Source: Roseisolibacter agri (GTDB lineage: Bacteria > Gemmatimonadota > Gemmatimonadetes > Gemmatimonadales > Gemmatimonadaceae). Taken from it: a DNA stretch of 64,000 bases. This document shows, one piece after another, positions 17,244 through 24,721 of the stretch; the stretch's first letter is position 1, and every line of letters starts with the position of its first letter. Below the pieces are notes generated by a model, which searched no databases, was not told the origin of the DNA, and saw only the letters and a program-made list of their open reading frames with translations. The stretch spans positions 434,001-498,000 of the forward strand of contig NZ_BRXS01000005.1 in NCBI RefSeq assembly GCF_030159095.1. Reading direction: 5' to 3'. A program made the position numbers and the translations under genes.

Positions 17244-18026
17244 ATGAGCACCGCCGCCACCGTCCACGTCGCCCGCGAAGGCGCGGTCACGCGCATCACC
17301 ATCGACCGGCCCGCGCGCCGCAACGCGGTGGACCTGCCGACCCTCGCCGCGCTGCGCGAGGCGCTCGTGGCCGCGGGCGCCGACGAGGGGCGCGTGGTCG
17401 TGCTGACCGGCGCGGGCGACGCGTTCTGCGCGGGCGCCGACCTGGCCGCGACGAGCGCGGAGGAGATCGCGCGCTTCGACGTCACGGCGGCGCTGCGCGA
17501 CCACAACAACCCGGTCGTGCAGGCGATCCGCGCGCTGCCCAAGCCCGTGATCGCGCGCGTGCACGGTCCCGCCGCGGGCGTGGGGATGAACTTCGCGCTC
17601 GCGTGCGACCTGATCGTCGCCAGCGAGGCCGCGACGTTCGGGCAGGTGTTCGTGAAGATCGGCCTCATGCCCGACGGTGGCGGCACGTACCTGCTCCCGC
17701 GTCTCGTCGGCTACCACAAGGCATTCGAGCTGATGGCGCTCGGCGACCTCGTGACCGCGCGCGACGCGGAGCGCTTGGGGATCGTGTCGCGCGTGGTGCC
17801 CGCGGAGCAGCTCGATGCCGCGGTGGAGGAGCTCGCGACACGGCTCGCGCGCGCGCCGCGCGCGGCGATCACCGCGATCAAGAAGGGGCTGCAGCACGGC
17901 GAGACGAGCGACCTCGCGGGCGCGCTGGAGTTCGAGGCGGTGCACCAGGACGCGTGCTTCCACCACGCGGACTTCGTCGAGGGCGTGACGGCGTTCCTGC
18001 AGAAGCGCGCGCCGCGCTTCGCGTGA
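17244..18026 (+). CDS. Enoyl-CoA hydratase/isomerase family protein
   Basis: A 260-residue crotonase-fold enzyme. The oxyanion-hole segments are GDAFCAGADLA (about 55-65) and the helix-start HGPAAGVGMNFALACDLIVAS. The catalytic region KIGLMPDGGGTYLLPRLVG keeps Gly-Gly-Gly after Pro-Asp. Typical hydratases have a Glu equivalent around VGL.P.GG, and here Asp occupies the IGLMPDGGGT site, as in PaaG/PaaB-type isomerase-hydratases. Its role may be beta-oxidation or aromatic degradation; the fumarylacetoacetase gene is 2 kb downstream but not in the same operon. It begins directly after a leaderless -10. Confidence 0.88.
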   Translation: MSTAATVHVAREGAVTRITIDRPARRNAVDLPTLAALREALVAAGADEGRVVVLTGAGDAFCAGADLAATSAEEIARFDVTAALRDHNNPVVQAIRALPKPVIARVHGPAAGVGMNFALACDLIVASEAATFGQVFVKIGLMPDGGGTYLLPRLVGYHKAFELMALGDLVTARDAERLGIVSRVVPAEQLDAAVEELATRLARAPRAAITAIKKGLQHGETSDLAGALEFEAVHQDACFHHADFVEGVTAFLQKRAPRFA

Positions 18027-18061
18027 GCGCGCGCAGCCGCGCGCAGCCGCGCGTAGTCGCG

Positions 18062-18109
18062 CGTGACGCGTGTCGCACACGTGCGACACGCCGCGTGCGC
18101 TGCGTCACG
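18062..18109 (+). terminator. Nested hairpin after the enoyl-CoA hydratase gene
   Basis: Inner stem CGTGTCGCAC/GTGCGACACG with a 2-nt loop, outer stem CGTGACGC/GCGTCACG. It is preceded by tandem GCGCGCAGCC units. Likely a terminator. Confidence 0.6.
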
Positions 18110-18223
18110 GAATGACGGTGCCGGCCGGCCGCGCACGAACCCTGCCTTGGGAGGGGGGTATCGTTGGTGAGCGCGGGCGAGCGATCGCCGCCGCGCTCCC
18201 TCACCCGAGCATATGAGGTTCTG

Positions 18224-18916
18224 ATGCAGCTTTCGAACGTGTGGATGCGCCGGACGGCGCTGGTGGTGAGCGCGGCGTCGCTGGCCGTGGGGGCGACCGC
18301 GTGCGCGTCGCTCGAGTCGAGCAAGGCGAAGGGCGCGGTCATCGGCGCCACGACGGGCGCGGTGGCGGGTGGCCTGATCGGCCGCTCGAACGGCAGCACG
18401 TCGCGCGGCGCGATCATCGGCGCGGCGGTGGGCGGTGCCGCGGGCGCGATCATCGGCCACCAGATGGACCAGCGCGCGAAGACGCTGGAGCAGAACATCA
18501 AGGGCGCGCGCGTGGAGCGTGTGGCCGAGGGGATCCTGGTGACGTTCGACAGCGGGCTCCTGTTCGACTTCGACTCCGACGTGCTGCGCGAGACCGCGCG
18601 CGCGAACCTGCGCGAGCTCGCGGCGGGCTACAAGAGCTATCCCGACACGGACCTGCTGATCGTCGGCCACACGGACGCGCAGGGCGAGGACGCGTACAAC
18701 CAGCGCCTGTCGGAGCGCCGCGCGTCGTCGGCGGCCACGTACCTCGCGTCGCAGGGCGTGCCGCGCGAGCGCGTGCGCACCGCGGGCCGCGGCGAGTCCG
18801 AGCCGGTGGCGCAGAACGACACCGACGCGAACCGCCAGCAGAACCGCCGCGTGGAGGTCGCGATCACGGCCAGCGAGGCGGCGAAGGCGCAGGCGCAGCG
18901 GCAGGCAGCACCGTAA
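18224..18916 (+). CDS. OmpA-family peptidoglycan-binding lipoprotein
   Basis: A 230-residue envelope protein. The N-terminal signal ends near ATACAS (possible weak lipobox). A glycine-zipper region follows (GAVIGATTGAVAGGLIG, GAIIGAAVGGAAGAIIG), then the OmpA C-terminal domain: LFDFDSDVLRETARANLRELA, GHTDAQGEDAYNQRLSERRA, the peptidoglycan-binding Asp/Arg pair, and NRRVEVAI. It should tether the outer membrane to peptidoglycan. ATG 18224 is chosen for GAGG 8 nt upstream and the signal sequence; a frame extends upstream to 18164. Its TAA stop forms the first bases of the composite inverted-repeat element. Confidence 0.88.
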   Translation: MQLSNVWMRRTALVVSAASLAVGATACASLESSKAKGAVIGATTGAVAGGLIGRSNGSTSRGAIIGAAVGGAAGAIIGHQMDQRAKTLEQNIKGARVERVAEGILVTFDSGLLFDFDSDVLRETARANLRELAAGYKSYPDTDLLIVGHTDAQGEDAYNQRLSERRASSAATYLASQGVPRERVRTAGRGESEPVAQNDTDANRQQNRRVEVAITASEAAKAQAQRQAAP

Positions 18917-19294
18917 CACGGCTGCGGACCGCGGGCTGCGGATCCGAACGACGAACTGCTTGGACAGGATGACCAGGAGGCTCCGTGCGGCGCGACGTTC
19001 CATGCGCTGCACGGAGCCTCTTCGTCATCCTGTCATCCTGTCCGCTCTCGCGGTCTCGGCCCGGCGCGCCGGACCCCTGTGCCTTTGGAGGGATGCGGAT
19101 GCTCCGGATGGTACGGATGCTTCGGATCGTTCCGCATGGCGGCGACGCCCCATGCACCGCGCGGAGCGATCCGAATGATCCGTTCCGATCCGGAGCATCC
19201 GCATCCTCACCAACGGCAAATAGCCCGGGCGCGACGCCGGTTGCCGAGGGCGCGGAACGAAAGGACCCGCAGCCCGCGGTCCGCAGCCGTGTTA
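18914..19294. repeat. Composite A/E element with 32-bp terminal inverted repeats
   Basis: Ends 18914-18945 and 19263-19294 are inverted copies with one mismatch (TAACACGGCTGCGGACC and its complement at the outer parts). Inside are an E hairpin (18957-19043: GGACAGGATGACCAGGAGGC...CCTCTTCGTCATCCTG) and a family A hairpin (19061-19240: GGATGCTCCGGAT...ATCCGGAGCATCC). The whole could fold as a stem closing two hairpins. No open reading frame with coding character is inside. The left end includes the OmpA stop codon and the right end includes the TTA of the next promoter's -10 region. MITE-like in shape; no transposase is nearby. Confidence 0.8.
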
Positions 19295-19298
19295 GTAT
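19293..19298 (+). promoter_or_regulatory. Leaderless -10 box of the gene at 19305
   Basis: TAGTAT followed by GACCGC (6 nt) and ATG at 19305. Its first bases overlap the right terminal repeat of the composite element. Confidence 0.6.
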
Positions 19299-19304
19299 GA
19301 CCGC

Positions 19305-20252
19305 ATGCTCGCCCTCCGCACGCTGCTCGCGCACGTCGTCGACTACGCCGGGCTCTTCCCGCCGGCCGGACTGGCCATGGCGCCAGCGGCGCGCCTGTAC
19401 GCCGCCTACCGCGGCGGCGACGCGCGGTGGATGCTCGGCCGCTTCGTGGTCCCGGTGGCGCGGCTGGAGGAGCTCGAGGCCGCGACCAGTGCGATCCTCC
19501 CCGTGAACGCCGAGCCGCCCGACGCGCCCGAGCCGTGGACGCTGACCGCGCTCGTCGGGCCGGAGGCCGAGTCGGACCTGCGCGCGGTCGTGGCGTTCAA
19601 CGCGCGCCACGCGCCCGGCGCCGAGGGCGGCCGCGCGGTCATCGACGCGCTCGAGGCGCGCGCCGCGGTGCCCGACGACGTGGCGCGCCTGGCCGACGCG
19701 CTCGCGCGCGCGGGCCTGCGCGACCGCGCGACGCTGTACGTCGAGCTGCCGTTCGGCGCCGCGGCCGCACCGTTCGCGGCGGTCGCCGCCGCGAAGGGCG
19801 TGCGCCTCAAGCTGCGCACCGGCGGCGTCACCGCCGACGCGTTCCCGCCGCCGGCCGCGGTGCTCGACTTCCTCGCGGCGTGCGAGAGGCACGACGTCAC
19901 CGCCAAGTGCACCGCGGGGCTGCACCACCCGCTGCGGGCGGAGCACGCGCTGACCTACGAGCCCGGATGCGCGCGCGGCACGATGTTCGGCTTCGTCAAC
20001 GTCTTCCTCGCCGCCGCGCTGCTGCGCGCGGGCCACGCGAGCGCCGACGTCGCGCCGCTGCTGGAGGAGCGCGATCCGGCGGCGTTCGCGTTCGACGACG
20101 CCGGCGCATCGTGGCGCGGATCGCGCGTGGACGTCGCGACGATCGCCGACGCGCGCGCGCGACGCCTCGTCGCCTTCGGCTCCTGCTCGTTCGAAGAGCC
20201 GGTGCACGACCTCACGACGCTCGGCTGGTGGCCGAGCCACACGCCCGCATGA
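19305..20252 (+). CDS. Conserved-looking hypothetical protein coupled to fumarylacetoacetase
   Basis: A 315-residue cytosolic protein, no signal or membrane segment. I do not recognise the family. Visible conserved-looking patches: VDYAGLFPPAGLAM near the N-terminus, RLKLRTGG in the middle, VTAKCTAGLHHPLR (about residue 203) and MFGFVNVFLAAALLRAG, closing with FGSCSFEEPVHDLTTLGWW. The alternating strand/helix pattern and the mid-chain Lys and His residues would fit a TIM-barrel enzyme, but this is inference. Its stop overlaps the fahA start in ATGA, so tight co-translation suggests a role in or next to tyrosine/homogentisate breakdown. Confidence 0.7.
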   Translation: MLALRTLLAHVVDYAGLFPPAGLAMAPAARLYAAYRGGDARWMLGRFVVPVARLEELEAATSAILPVNAEPPDAPEPWTLTALVGPEAESDLRAVVAFNARHAPGAEGGRAVIDALEARAAVPDDVARLADALARAGLRDRATLYVELPFGAAAAPFAAVAAAKGVRLKLRTGGVTADAFPPPAAVLDFLAACERHDVTAKCTAGLHHPLRAEHALTYEPGCARGTMFGFVNVFLAAALLRAGHASADVAPLLEERDPAAFAFDDAGASWRGSRVDVATIADARARRLVAFGSCSFEEPVHDLTTLGWWPSHTPA

Positions 20253-21571
20253 CCGACACGAACGACCCGACGCTGGTGAGCTGGGTGGAGTCCGCCCACG
20301 ATCCCGCGACCGACTTCCCGATCCAGAACCTGCCGTTCGGCGTGTTCCGCCGCGCGGGCACCACCGAGATGCCGCGCGTGGGCGTCGCGATCGGCGACCA
20401 GATCCTCGACCTGTGCGCATGCTTGGGCGAGAGCCTGTTCGACGAGCTGCAGGAGAGCCCCGTCGCGCTCGCGTGCGCCTCGCCGTCGCTCAACACGCTG
20501 ATGTCGCTCGGCCGCCCGCACTGGACGATGCTGCGGCGGCAGGTGAGCCGCGTGCTGCGCGCGGGCGGCTCGCCGTCGCGCTACGACCGCGACCGCGCGG
20601 CGCGCATCCTCGTGCCGCAGGCGGAGGCCGAGCTGTTCGTGCCGGCGGAGATCGGCGACTACAGCGACTTCTACGCGTCGGTGTCGCACGCGACGAACGT
20701 CGGCAGCATGTTCCGTCCCGACGCGCCGCTGCTGCCCAACTACAAGTGGGTGCCGATCGGCTACCACGGCCGCGCGTCGAGCATCGTCGCCAGCGGCACG
20801 CCGGTGCGCCGCCCGACGGGCCAGCGGAAGGGCGCGAACGACGACGCGCCCGTCGTCGGCCCGAGCCGCTCGCTCGACTACGAGCTGGAGCTCGGCGCCT
20901 TCGTGGGACCGGGCACGCCGCTCGGCGCGCGCATCCCGATCGACGAGGCCGAGTCGCACCTGTTCGGCCTCGCGCTGCTCAACGACTGGTCGGCGCGCGA
21001 CCTCCAGGCGTGGGAGTACCAGCCGCTCGGCCCCTTCCTCGCCAAGAGCTTCGCGACGACCGTGTCGCCGTGGGTCGTGACGCTGGAGGCGCTGGAGCCG
21101 TTCCGCGTGCCGGCGCGCACGCGCGCCGCGGGCGATCCGCAGCCGCTGCCGTACCTCACGTCGGTGATCGACCAGGCGCGCGGCGGCTACGACATCACGG
21201 TGGAGGCGTGGCTGCGCACCGCGCGCATGCGCGAGGCCGATGCGCCGGCGGTGCGCCTGTCGCAGGGCGCGTTCGCCGACATGTACTGGACGGTCGCGCA
21301 GCTGCTCACGCATCACGCGAGCAACGGCTGCAACATGCGGCCGGGCGACCTGCTGGGAAGCGGCACGATCTCGGGCGATGCGCGCGACGCGCGCGGCTGC
21401 CTGCTGGAGCTGACGTGGCGCGGCGCGGAGCCCGTCGCGCTGCCCGGCGGCGAGACGCGCGCGTTCCTCGAGGACGGCGACGAGGTCATCCTGCGCGCGC
21501 ACTGCGCGCGCGAGGGCACGGCGCGCATCGGCTTCGGCGAGTGCCGCGGCGTGGTGACGGCGGCGGTGTGA
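20249..21571 (+). CDS. fahA: Fumarylacetoacetase
   Basis: A 440-residue FAH enzyme that splits fumarylacetoacetate into fumarate and acetoacetate, the last step of tyrosine degradation. N-terminal SH3-like domain with NLPFGVFRRAG, then the catalytic domain: EIGDYSDFYASVSHATNVG (metal Asp and catalytic His), WVPIGYHGRASSIVASG, LDYELELGAFVG (metal Glu pair) and LLNDWSARDLQAWEY (metal Asp). GDLLGSGTISG and FGECRGVV close the fold. Full length and family-like. Start ATG 20249 overlaps the preceding stop. No other homogentisate gene is in the window. Confidence 0.94.
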   Translation: MTDTNDPTLVSWVESAHDPATDFPIQNLPFGVFRRAGTTEMPRVGVAIGDQILDLCACLGESLFDELQESPVALACASPSLNTLMSLGRPHWTMLRRQVSRVLRAGGSPSRYDRDRAARILVPQAEAELFVPAEIGDYSDFYASVSHATNVGSMFRPDAPLLPNYKWVPIGYHGRASSIVASGTPVRRPTGQRKGANDDAPVVGPSRSLDYELELGAFVGPGTPLGARIPIDEAESHLFGLALLNDWSARDLQAWEYQPLGPFLAKSFATTVSPWVVTLEALEPFRVPARTRAAGDPQPLPYLTSVIDQARGGYDITVEAWLRTARMREADAPAVRLSQGAFADMYWTVAQLLTHHASNGCNMRPGDLLGSGTISGDARDARGCLLELTWRGAEPVALPGGETRAFLEDGDEVILRAHCAREGTARIGFGECRGVVTAAV

Positions 21572-21615
21572 GCGCGGCGGTGTGAGCGCGGCGGTGTGAG
21601 CGCGGCGGTGTGAGC
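21560..21615. repeat. 14-bp tandem repeat at the fahA 3' end
   Basis: Four perfect copies of GCGGCGGTGTGAGC. The first contains the fahA stop codon; the other three lie directly after it. Probably a slippage expansion. Confidence 0.85.
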
Positions 21616-21675
21616 GCGAGGCGCGGTGATGCAGCCGCGCCTCATGGGTCAGCTGGCGGATGTCGGGAGGAAACC

Positions 21676-21720
21676 GGTCGGGCCTACGATGGAGCTGACG
21701 CTTCCATCGCAGGCCCGACC
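21676..21720 (+). terminator. Hairpin upstream of the second PEP-CTERM gene
   Basis: GGTCGGGCCT..CGATGGA pairs with TCCATCG..AGGCCCGACC around a 9-nt loop. It could end the fahA transcript or act in the leader of the next gene. Confidence 0.6.
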
Positions 21721-21737
21721 CGTCGCCATCATCGCCC

Positions 21738-22391
21738 ATGCGCCTCTCCGCATCGCTCGCCCGTCCCCGCGCCGCACTCGCGATCGCGCTCGCCGCCGCG
21801 TCGCCGGCCGCCGCGCAGGCCCTGCCCGAGGGCACCGTCTACCACGGCGGCGCGATCTCGGTGCGCGACAACTTCGAGACCTCGTCGTCGATCCGGATCA
21901 CCGACGCGGGCACGGTGCCCTTCACGGGGCAGAACGTCTTCGTGCGGCTGAACGGCTTCGTGGACGCCGCCGCCGGCGACCTGCGCCTGTACCTGCTCTA
22001 CATGCCGGGCAGCTCGGGCGACGCGACCCGCGCGGTGCAGCTGTTCGACTGGGCCGCGGCCGGCTACCACAGCCCGCGGAGCTTCGACGGGACGTACGTG
22101 TTCGGCTCCACGTTCGCGACCCCGATGCCGGTGGGCGGTGTCGTCCGGCCCGGCGAGTACGCGGCCTTCACGCCCGATTTCTCCGAGGCGTTCAACGGCG
22201 TCGCCCTGAACGGCCGCTGGACGCTCGTCGTCAACGACTGGTACAGCAACGGCGGCGCGGAGATCGGGAGCTGGGACCTGATCGTGGCCGGGCCCACGAC
22301 CACCACCGCGCCGGAGCCCGCGACCGTGGTGCTCGTCGGCAGCGGGCTGGCGGCGGTGTCGGCGCTCGCACGTCGGCGTCGCCGCGTCTGA
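21738..22391 (+). CDS. PEP-CTERM protein with P-domain-like fold
   Basis: A 217-residue secreted protein. Signal peptide ends AAAQA (about residue 28). The body resembles the proprotein-convertase P domain: ISVRDNFETSSSIRITDAG at the start, then FNGVALNGRWTLVVNDWYSNGGAEIGSWDLIV near the end (quoted in part), the classic closing motif of jelly-roll P domains. The tail is PEP-CTERM: APEPATVV, a hydrophobic helix, ARRRRRV. It should be sorted by an exosortase encoded elsewhere. It ends 1 nt before the stop of the convergent BIG2 gene. Confidence 0.82.
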   Translation: MRLSASLARPRAALAIALAAASPAAAQALPEGTVYHGGAISVRDNFETSSSIRITDAGTVPFTGQNVFVRLNGFVDAAAGDLRLYLLYMPGSSGDATRAVQLFDWAAAGYHSPRSFDGTYVFGSTFATPMPVGGVVRPGEYAAFTPDFSEAFNGVALNGRWTLVVNDWYSNGGAEIGSWDLIVAGPTTTTAPEPATVVLVGSGLAAVSALARRRRRV

Positions 22392-22392
22392 G

Positions 22393-23436
22393 TCAACGCG
22401 TCGCGCGGAAGCGCCCCGTGCGCAGCGCCGCGATGCTGCTCCCCCAGTCGTTCACGACGGCGGGATCGACGACCCACGCGGTCCCCTCGATCGTGCGTCC
22501 GTCGGCCGAGAGCGTGCCTTCGAGCGTCCAGCGGTGCGTCGTCGCCTGCAGGCGCAGCGTGCGGCCGTCGATCGTGCCCTCGATGCGGCCGACGGGGGGC
22601 AGCGGCGTGACGTAGGGCGGCTGCGCGCCGGCGAGCGGGCTGCATTCGATCCGCGCGCCGCCGGCCACCTCGCCCTCGACCAGCGCGCCGCGCTGCGCGA
22701 GGCGGATGGCGATGCCGTCCACCGTGCAGCGCACGCCGGCGCCCACGAGGTCGTACGCACGCAGCGTCCACGTCGTCGGCTCGGTCGAGAGCACGCCCGG
22801 CGTCACCGTCACCGCCGCCGACGCGCGCCTCCCCTCGCTCTCGGCCACGATGCGCGCGGTGCCGGGACGCACGCCGCGGATCTGCCCCTGCGCGTTGACG
22901 ACGACGATCGCGGTGTCGCTGCTCGACCAGAAGACGGTGCGGTCCGACAGCACGCGTCCGTCGGCGGCGAACGTGATGGCGCCGAACGCGCCCGTCTCGC
23001 CCGCGGCGAGCGACGCGGTGCCGCGCGAGAACGCGATCGCGTCCACCGCCAGCGGCGCGACGACGATGCGCACCTCGGCGCGCGCGCGCCCGGCGGTCGC
23101 GGCGACGACGGTCTCGCCCACCGCGCGCGCGAACACCACGCCCTGCGGCGTCACGCCGGCGACGGAGGTGTCGCTGCTGCTCCACGTGACGGCGTGGTCG
23201 TGGAGCGTGAAGCCCTCGACCGAGAGGACGCGCGTGGTGAGCTGCCGGCTGCCGTGCACGAGCAGCGGCGCGGTGGACGCGGTGATGTCGATCTGCCCGA
23301 CGACCGGCGCGGGCGGCGGCGGCACGGGGCCGGTGAGCTCGGTCGTGTCGCTGCACGCGGCAGCCGCGGCGAGGAGGAACGCGAACGCCGCGCGGCGGAG
23401 GGCGCGCGGCGACTGGAAGGCGGAGCGGGCGGACAT
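22393..23436 (-). CDS. Lipoprotein with bacterial Ig-like (BIG2) domains
   Basis: A 347-residue exported lipoprotein; hydrophobic signal ends AAAAACSD (weak lipobox). Two BIG2-type repeats follow: HAVTWSSSDTSVAGVTPQGVV (about 80-100) and TVFWSSSDTAIVVVNAQGQI (about 165-185), each followed by the G.A.V.A strand. The C-terminal ~120 residues form a separate lipocalin-like or beta-rich domain (VDGIAIRLAQRG, RIEGTIDGRTLRLQ). Likely a surface adhesion or stress-bearing protein; the ligand is unknown. ATG 23436 is chosen for the signal peptide. Confidence 0.75.
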   Translation of the reverse strand: MSARSAFQSPRALRRAAFAFLLAAAAACSDTTELTGPVPPPPAPVVGQIDITASTAPLLVHGSRQLTTRVLSVEGFTLHDHAVTWSSSDTSVAGVTPQGVVFARAVGETVVAATAGRARAEVRIVVAPLAVDAIAFSRGTASLAAGETGAFGAITFAADGRVLSDRTVFWSSSDTAIVVVNAQGQIRGVRPGTARIVAESEGRRASAAVTVTPGVLSTEPTTWTLRAYDLVGAGVRCTVDGIAIRLAQRGALVEGEVAGGARIECSPLAGAQPPYVTPLPPVGRIEGTIDGRTLRLQATTHRWTLEGTLSADGRTIEGTAWVVDPAVVNDWGSSIAALRTGRFRATR

Positions 23437-23718
23437 CGTCGGTTGGCGAAAGAGTGCAGGCCGCGCCGGCGGTGCGCCGGGCGGCTCGGTGCGTCGCCGG
23501 AGGGCAATCCCGTGGCCGACTGGGCAGCAACGCGCGCCAAGTGGCGGCGCGCCCGACGGTTGGGCGCGGTCCGTCACACCGTCCGTTTGCGCCGGGTTGT
23601 CCTCTCGTGGGGACGAAGCGGCCGTCGAGCGGGAGGACGGCCGAACGGTCGCGGGTCGCGGGCGTGGTGGGCACGGCCGCTGCCCCGTGCGCGGGCCCAC
23701 TCACACAGGAGATCCGCG

Positions 23719-24183
23719 ATGGCCGATCGACAGCAGAGCGGCGACAGCCGCGACAGGTACCGCGACAACGACGACGTCCGCGCGCCGGGCGGCCCGGACG
23801 CGCGCGACGACGTGGGCAGCGACTCGCGCGCCGAGGCGCGCGGCGACGCGCGCGAGAACGTGGGGCGCCACGCGCGTGGGACCGATGCGGATCCGCGCGG
23901 CCCCGAGCACAACGACCGCCAGCGCAGCCGCGGCGACCGCCACGACCAGTACGACGACGACCTCGCGCGCGACAACCAGCGCGGGCGCGAGGGGCAGGGG
24001 ATGCAGGCGATGGCCGACGACACGCGCTCGGGCGCGAGCGCGATGCCCTTCGTGCAGGACGGCAACCCGGTGTCGGAGGACGACCGGCACTCGTGGCGCC
24101 AGCACGCGCGGCAGGGGCAGGCGCAGAGCCCCGTGGAGCTGAACCACAACGAGCCGCCGAAGAAGAAGGAGGGGCACCGGTAG
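23719..24183 (+). CDS. Highly charged, disordered hypothetical protein
   Basis: A 154-residue protein without hydrophobic segments, dominated by Asp, Arg, Gly and Gln (for example DSRDRYRDNDDVRAPGG, RSRGDRHDQYDDDLARD). It ends in Lys-rich PPKKKEGHR. No homologous family recognised; its composition resembles hydrophilins or other intrinsically disordered stress proteins. AGGAG lies 10 nt before ATG 23719 and the composition is distinct from random frames here, so I consider it real. It is divergent from the BIG2 lipoprotein. Confidence 0.6.
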   Translation: MADRQQSGDSRDRYRDNDDVRAPGGPDARDDVGSDSRAEARGDARENVGRHARGTDADPRGPEHNDRQRSRGDRHDQYDDDLARDNQRGREGQGMQAMADDTRSGASAMPFVQDGNPVSEDDRHSWRQHARQGQAQSPVELNHNEPPKKKEGHR

Positions 24184-24185
24184 GA

Positions 24186-24249
24186 GAGCGTCGAGCGTCG
24201 AGCGTCCAGCGTCGAGGGGATCGTTCACTCGACGCTCGACGCTCGACGC
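24186..24249. repeat. Family C inverted repeat, copy C3
   Basis: AGCGTCGAGCGTCGAGCGTC on the left and CGACGCTCGACGCTCGACG on the right form a ~20-bp stem just after the charged-protein gene. Confidence 0.8.
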
Positions 24250-24310
24250 AGTACGCTCCATGTGACCGTCGCTCCCCGCCGTGGGTACTGCGGGGCAAGG
24301 TCACACGCCC

Positions 24311-24721
24311 ATGTCCGCCACCGTCCGACTCCCGCTCCCCGACTCGCTCGCCGCCCGGCTCCGTGCCGGCGACGCCGCGGCGCTCGCCCGGCTCGCCGAC
24401 GCGACGTACGGCCGCGCGCTCGCGGTCGCCCGTCCGCTGACGCCCGACGAGGCGTCGGCCGAGCGCGCGGTGCTGGACGCGTACGTCGCGCTCTGGTTCG
24501 CGCGGCGCGAGGCGCCGACGGACGACGCGCGGCTGGACGCGTGGGTGCTGGCCGCGGTCGGACGCGTCGCGACGCGACCGCCGGTCCCCAGCCGCCGGTC
24601 CTCGGGGCTGGCCGCGACCGTCCGGCGCCGCCTCGATGCCCTGTGCGCGTGGGCGGCGTCGCTCCGTGGCCGTCGCGCGCCGGCGGCCCCGACCGCGCGC
24701 GGCTGCGCGGGGCTGGCGTGA
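24311..24721 (+). CDS. Orphan sigma-factor region-2-like protein
   Basis: A 136-residue protein whose residues ~10-85 align with sigma region 2 of the ECF factor encoded next: SLAARLRAGDAAALARLAD matches AALVRDAREGDPQAFRQLVD, and VLDAYVALWFARR matches VQDSFVRVWNALP. It then has only a short basic tail and no region 4, so it could not recognise a -35 box as a normal ECF factor does. It may bind core polymerase or the neighbouring anti-sigma as a decoy, or be a decaying duplicate. Its stop overlaps the ECF start in GTGA, so the two are co-translated. Homology is by eye; function is inferred. Confidence 0.6.
   Translation: MSATVRLPLPDSLAARLRAGDAAALARLADATYGRALAVARPLTPDEASAERAVLDAYVALWFARREAPTDDARLDAWVLAAVGRVATRPPVPSRRSSGLAATVRRRLDALCAWAASLRGRRAPAAPTARGCAGLA

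Noticed and set aside
18957-19240. Hairpins A and E considered as riboswitch or tRNA-like genes
   Set aside because: No known riboswitch core or tRNA signature (no T-loop, anticodon arm or CCA) can be matched; copies occur between convergent genes where no downstream gene would be controlled.
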